Source of the DNA: SZUA-186 sp041552135
GTDB lineage: Bacteria; Pseudomonadota; Gammaproteobacteria; UBA9214
DNA: 18,469 bases
Assembly: GCA_041552135.1 (NCBI GenBank)
Contig: JBFELL010000039.1
Location: 1 to 18,469 of the forward strand
Reading direction: 5' to 3'
Shown here: in pieces, positions 15,513 to 18,469 of the stretch
Layout: every line of letters begins with the position of its first letter
How positions within the stretch are numbered: the first letter of the stretch is position 1
Made by a program: the position numbers and the translations under genes
The notes under the pieces: model-generated
What the model saw: only the letters and a program-made list of their open reading frames with translations
Database searches by the model: none
Told to the model about the DNA's origin: nothing

Positions 15513-15532
15513 GACAGATTTAGAAATCTGTC
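15513..15532. repeat. Near-perfect palindrome of the REP/RAYT type
   Basis: GACAGATTT-AG-AAATCTGTC: 9-bp arms around a 2-base centre, followed by CCCCTTTT. GGGGACAGATTT...AAATCTGTCCCC sequences are a recurring intergenic repeat in beta- and gammaproteobacteria, often beside REP-associated transposase genes (established knowledge). It lies between hdrB and its terminator, so it would be in the operon transcript as a stable hairpin. Confidence 0.6.
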
Positions 15533-15545
15533 CCCCTTTTGGCGG

Positions 15546-16445
15546 CTACTTCGAGGCGATCTCCTCGAGCTGCCTGGCCTTGATGACCTGGCCGTCGAGG
15601 CCGGCTTCCTTGCCGCTCTTGCCGTAGGCGACGCTCATCAGGGTCGAGTAGTACACGACCGGCATCTTGAAGTTGGTCTTGTACTTCTGGTTGATGTGGT
15701 TCTGGTAGACCTCGACGTTCATCTGGCAGACCGGGCAGGGGGTGACGATCATGTCGGCACCGCCGTCGTAGGCGGACTCGATGATGTCCTTGATCAGTGC
15801 CTGGCTCTTCTCCGGCTCGGAGAACGCAAGCGCGCCGCCGCAGCAGGACACCTTCTTGTCGTAGTTCTCGACCGGCTCGGCACCCATGGTCTCGACCAGC
15901 TTGTCGAGGTATTTCGGGTTCTCGTAGGACTCGCCGTCGATGCCGAAGGGGCGGTTGGTCTGGCAGCCGACGTAGCCGGCGATCTTGACGCCGTCCAGCG
16001 GCTTCTTCACGTGCGAGCCGAGCTCGTCGTAGCCGAAGTCCTCGATCAGCACCTCCACCATGTGACGGACCTTCTGGTTGGCCTCGACCTTGAGGCCGGC
16101 CTCGGCCAGTGCCTGGTTGGTTTCCGCCATCAGCTTGTCGTCGTCATGCAGGCGTTCCTGCGTCTCCTTGGTGGCCAGCCAGCAGGCCGCGCAGGTGGCG
16201 ACGATGTCCTGGTCGGGATGCGCCTGCTCGGACAGCGCCATGTTGCGCGCGGAGAGCGCGAGACGCGGCAGTTCACCGCCGCCGGCGTAACCGATGGAGG
16301 CCGAGCAGCAGTTCCAGTCCGGGATCTCGTTCAGCTCGATATCCAGCACATCGCACATCGAGTCCACGGAGACCGTGTAGTTGGAGGCCGAGGCTGCCTT
16401 CTGCGAGGAACAGCCGGGGTAGAATGAGTAGGATTTCTTCGCCAT
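15546..16445 (-). CDS. hdrB: Heterodisulfide reductase-type subunit B (CCG-domain iron-sulfur protein)
   Basis: 299-residue soluble HdrB homologue. In methanogens HdrB holds two non-cubane 4Fe-4S clusters that cleave a heterodisulfide. Both cysteine sets are present: Cys12, Cys46-Cys47, Cys85 and Cys88 (CAAC); and Cys161, Cys201-Cys202 (CCGG), Cys237 and Cys240 (CPVC). The first motif reads CCS where CCG is usual, the second is canonical. Full length, no signal peptide or membrane helix. GAGGT precedes the ATG and overlaps the TGA of hdrC; the two genes are 11 bp apart. With hdrC and qmoB it forms a leftward operon closed by the terminator at 15472-15498. The substrate in bacteria is unknown: a thiol/disulfide or an electron relay is inferred. 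Alternative: an HdrB of the sulfur-oxidising sHdr system, but that gene set is differently arranged. Confidence 0.92.
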   Translation of the reverse strand: MAKKSYSFYPGCSSQKAASASNYTVSVDSMCDVLDIELNEIPDWNCCSASIGYAGGGELPRLALSARNMALSEQAHPDQDIVATCAACWLATKETQERLHDDDKLMAETNQALAEAGLKVEANQKVRHMVEVLIEDFGYDELGSHVKKPLDGVKIAGYVGCQTNRPFGIDGESYENPKYLDKLVETMGAEPVENYDKKVSCCGGALAFSEPEKSQALIKDIIESAYDGGADMIVTPCPVCQMNVEVYQNHINQKYKTNFKMPVVYYSTLMSVAYGKSGKEAGLDGQVIKARQLEEIASK

Positions 16446-16456
16446 GATCTGTTACC

Positions 16457-17083
16457 TCACTTGCCCGCGACGGGGATACGGGCAGCTTCGAGTTCTTCCG
16501 CCTTTTTCAGGATCTTTTTCAGTCCGCCGGCGTCCTTGCACTTGTGGCCGCCGAGCAGTTCCATCGGGCTGAGTCGCCTGGTCTTCAGCATGCCCAGACC
16601 GACGTCCTGCATCTTCAGCGAGGTCTTGATGCCCTCGCCGATGCCGTTCATGAAGTACAGTGCCAGTCCCAGCTTCAGTTCGTTGACGCGGCCGGTCCTG
16701 GTGAGGTTGTCCCAGAACAGCTGCGCAAACTTGTGGGTCGGCTGGTTCTTCGGCGCTATGCCGAGACGCTTCGCGTAGTGCGCCAGGCCGTGCATGATGT
16801 GGGTGATCGGCAGCTCTCGAGGACAGCGCACGATGCAATTGTAGCAGGAGGTGCACATCCACATGGAAGAGGACTCCAGCACTTCATCACGCTTGCCGGC
16901 GCGGATCATCATGAACAGTTCCTGCGGCGGGTGGTCCCAGTGCGGGCCCAGCGGGCAGGAGCCGGAGCACACGCCGCACTGCATGCACATCTTCACCCAT
17001 TCGCCTTCCTCGACATTCTCCTCCACTTCGCGGAGAAAATTGTTGCGGTACTGTTCGACCATTTGTTGATTTGCATCAGTCAT
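16457..17083 (-). CDS. hdrC: Heterodisulfide reductase-type subunit C (two 4Fe-4S clusters)
   Basis: 208-residue soluble electron-transfer protein. Two ferredoxin-type motifs: Cys33-MQ-Cys36-GV-Cys39-SGS-Cys43-P and Cys77-TS-Cys80-YN-Cys83-IVR-Cys87-P. It probably passes electrons between the flavoprotein (QmoB) and HdrB. In the standard Qmo complex the HdrC-like part is fused to a membrane domain, giving QmoC; here no hydrophobic helix follows the clusters, and the C-terminal 100 residues are amphipathic (LKLGLALYFMNGIGEGIK). AGGAG stands six bases before the ATG; only 9 bp separate it from qmoB. Hence translation in one operon. Alternative: a truncated QmoC; the following separate hdrB makes true HdrC more likely. 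Confidence 0.93.
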   Translation of the reverse strand: MTDANQQMVEQYRNNFLREVEENVEEGEWVKMCMQCGVCSGSCPLGPHWDHPPQELFMMIRAGKRDEVLESSSMWMCTSCYNCIVRCPRELPITHIMHGLAHYAKRLGIAPKNQPTHKFAQLFWDNLTRTGRVNELKLGLALYFMNGIGEGIKTSLKMQDVGLGMLKTRRLSPMELLGGHKCKDAGGLKKILKKAEELEAARIPVAGK

Positions 17084-17092
17084 GATTTTCTC

Positions 17093-18469
17093 CTAGAACT
17101 TGAAGGGGCTCATACCGACTCTTTCAACGGTCTCGGCCATGTCATTAATCAGTTGCGGCGCCCGCTCGATATCGGTGATCGCGACCTCGTAGGTTGCGAC
17201 GCGATCCTCCTCGAGGCTCAGCGATTGCAGCGTGTCATCGATCTTGCTCATGCGGATATGAGCGATCTCGGAACCCTTCACAAAGTGACACTGGTAGTTT
17301 TCACCCTTCTGGCAACCCATCAGGATGATGCCGTCATAACCGCTGTTGAGTGCATCGGTTATCCATATGGTGTTGACCGAACCAAGGCAACGGACCGGAA
17401 CGACGCGGGCGAATGGCGAATAATGGTTGCCATTCTGTGCGGCCATGTCGAGCGCCGGGTAGGCGTCGTTTTCGCAGGCCAGCACCAGGATGCGCGGCTT
17501 CTCGTCGAACTCGTCCGGGATATCGATGTTCTTCAGCTGCTGGCCGACGGTCTCCACCGAGTAGTTTTCGAAGGAGATCACGCGCACCGGGCAGGCGCCC
17601 ATGCAGGTACCGCAACGCCGGCAGCGCGCCTCGTTGAACTGCGGGTAGCGCTCCTCGTCCTCGTCAATGGCGCCGAACGGGCATTCCACCGTACAGCGCT
17701 TGCACTGGGTGCAGCCTTCCTTGCGGAAGCTCGGGTATGACAGGTCGCCGGAACGCGGGTGCGCGGCGCGGCCGAGCTTGGCGTTTTCCAGTGCCTGTAT
17801 GGCCTTGAGGGCGGCGCCGGTCGCGTCTTCCCTGGCCTGGGCCATGTCCATCGGGCGGCGTACCGGGCCGGCGGAGTAGATGCCGGTGCGGCGGGTTTCA
17901 TACGGGAAGCAGATGAAGTGCGAATCGTTGAAGCCGTACTTCAGGTGCGGCAGGTCCGGGCCCTGGCGGTAGGTCAGGTTAAGGATGGATTCGACCTTGA
18001 CTTCCGGGGCAGCGTCTTGCGCACCCTCAGCCTCGTCTTCATCTTCCGTAATCGGCAGGTCGATATCGACACCGGAGTTCGGGATCTGGCCGGTGGCCAG
18101 CACCACGAGGTCGGCGTTATCGCTAACGTCCTGGTCCAGGATCAGGTCCCTGAAGTTGACCGTCAGGCCGTTGCCGCCGGCCGTGACCTCGCTCACGCTG
18201 CCCTTGGTGAAGGTGATGCCCTTCTGCTGGCCGCTGCGATAGAAGTCCTCACCGCCGGCACCCGGGGTGCGCATGTCGGAGTAGATGATGTTGGTGTCGA
18301 TCTGCGGGTTCCGGTCCTTGAAGTACATGGCCTGCTTGACGGATGTCAGGCAGCAGTGACCGGAACAGTAGGGCAGGTGGCCTTCTTTCTGGCTGCGCTG
18401 GCCGGCGCACTGGACGAACACGACTTTGCCGACTTCCTTGCCGTCGGACGGGCGCTTGATGGGGCCGCC
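17093..18469 (-). CDS. qmoB: QmoB-like HdrA-type flavo-iron-sulfur protein (C-terminal 458 residues, partial)
   Basis: The gene runs off the right edge of the window; residues are counted from that edge. Part 1: HdrA-type segment with the cysteine motif FVQCAGQR...YCSGHCC (21, 35, 39, 40) and a Rossmann-type ADLVVLATGQIPNSG. Part 2: two ferredoxin motifs, Cys253-256-259-263 and Cys283-286-289-293 (CTQCKRCTVECP; CRRCGTCMGACP). Part 3: an MvhD/FrhD-like domain from about 326 with Cys332, Cys361, Cys386 and Cys394. HdrA plus MvhD is the QmoB plan; QmoA lacks MvhD. In Qmo, QmoAB link APS reductase electrons to quinone; in sulfur oxidisers the direction is reversed. A 20-residue acidic insert (EDEDEAEGAQDA, 142-153) is unusual. 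Alternative: HdrA of another Hdr complex, less likely given the ferredoxin and MvhD order. Confidence 0.88.
   Translation of the reverse strand, partial: GGPIKRPSDGKEVGKVVFVQCAGQRSQKEGHLPYCSGHCCLTSVKQAMYFKDRNPQIDTNIIYSDMRTPGAGGEDFYRSGQQKGITFTKGSVSEVTAGGNGLTVNFRDLILDQDVSDNADLVVLATGQIPNSGVDIDLPITEDEDEAEGAQDAAPEVKVESILNLTYRQGPDLPHLKYGFNDSHFICFPYETRRTGIYSAGPVRRPMDMAQAREDATGAALKAIQALENAKLGRAAHPRSGDLSYPSFRKEGCTQCKRCTVECPFGAIDEDEERYPQFNEARCRRCGTCMGACPVRVISFENYSVETVGQQLKNIDIPDEFDEKPRILVLACENDAYPALDMAAQNGNHYSPFARVVPVRCLGSVNTIWITDALNSGYDGIILMGCQKGENYQCHFVKGSEIAHIRMSKIDDTLQSLSLEEDRVATYEVAITDIERAPQLINDMAETVERVGMSPFKF

Noticed and set aside
15387..16427. Rightward 346-codon open frame
   Set aside because: Opposite hdrB; rich in Leu/Val/Asp through codon bias only.
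16544..17740. Rightward 398-codon open frame
   Set aside because: Opposite hdrC and qmoB, whose cysteine motifs prove the leftward frames.

Overview
The window looks like chromosomal DNA of a GC-rich gammaproteobacterium with a dissimilatory sulfur metabolism, probably a sulfur oxidiser. The clearest sign is the right-hand end: a leftward operon of a QmoB-type flavo-iron-sulfur protein followed by soluble heterodisulfide-reductase-type HdrC and HdrB. The rest is ordinary housekeeping (L-serine dehydratase, DAHP synthase) plus accessory secreted and membrane proteins. No tRNA, rRNA, CRISPR array, transposase, integrase or phage gene was recognised, so this is not an obvious mobile island.

Layout. 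1-2448 (+): the tail of a secreted protein, then a secreted subtilisin-like protease with calcium-binding and dockerin-like C-terminal modules; the two genes end in similar dockerin-like sequences. 2499-3868 (-): a metallo-beta-lactamase-fold hydrolase and a small lipoprotein. 4121-5497 (+): L-serine dehydratase sdaA. 5600-8279 (-): a DUF2934 protein, a Kef-type cation:proton antiporter with a degenerate nucleotide-binding loop, and a small membrane protein whose gene overlaps the antiporter gene. 8626-12093 (-): a double cyclic-nucleotide-binding/rhodanese fusion, a tyrosine-type DAHP synthase and an FkbM methyltransferase. 12137-12508 (+): a thioredoxin-like protein. 12595-13525 (-): a small two-helix membrane protein and a secreted Gly/Pro/Tyr-rich protein. 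13526-14137 is mainly non-coding, with a probable promoter and a strong terminator. 14138-15397 (-): an operon of DUF350 membrane protein, lytic transglycosylase and DoxX protein, with a good promoter and terminator. 15472-18469 (-): terminator, a REP-like palindrome, hdrB, hdrC and partial qmoB.

How the genes may work together. QmoB (FAD, two 4Fe-4S ferredoxin clusters, MvhD-like tail) is known from the Qmo complex that links APS reductase to the quinone pool. Here the membrane subunit QmoC does not follow; separate HdrC and HdrB do, and a terminator closes the operon. This is the most interesting system in the window. The arrangement resembles the qmoAB-hdrCB order reported in some Gram-positive sulfate reducers, so it is unusual rather than clearly new. 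A rhodanese fused to cyclic-nucleotide sensors may also belong to sulfur physiology, but that is inference. Start codons were adjusted where a Shine-Dalgarno sequence or a signal peptide decided the matter.
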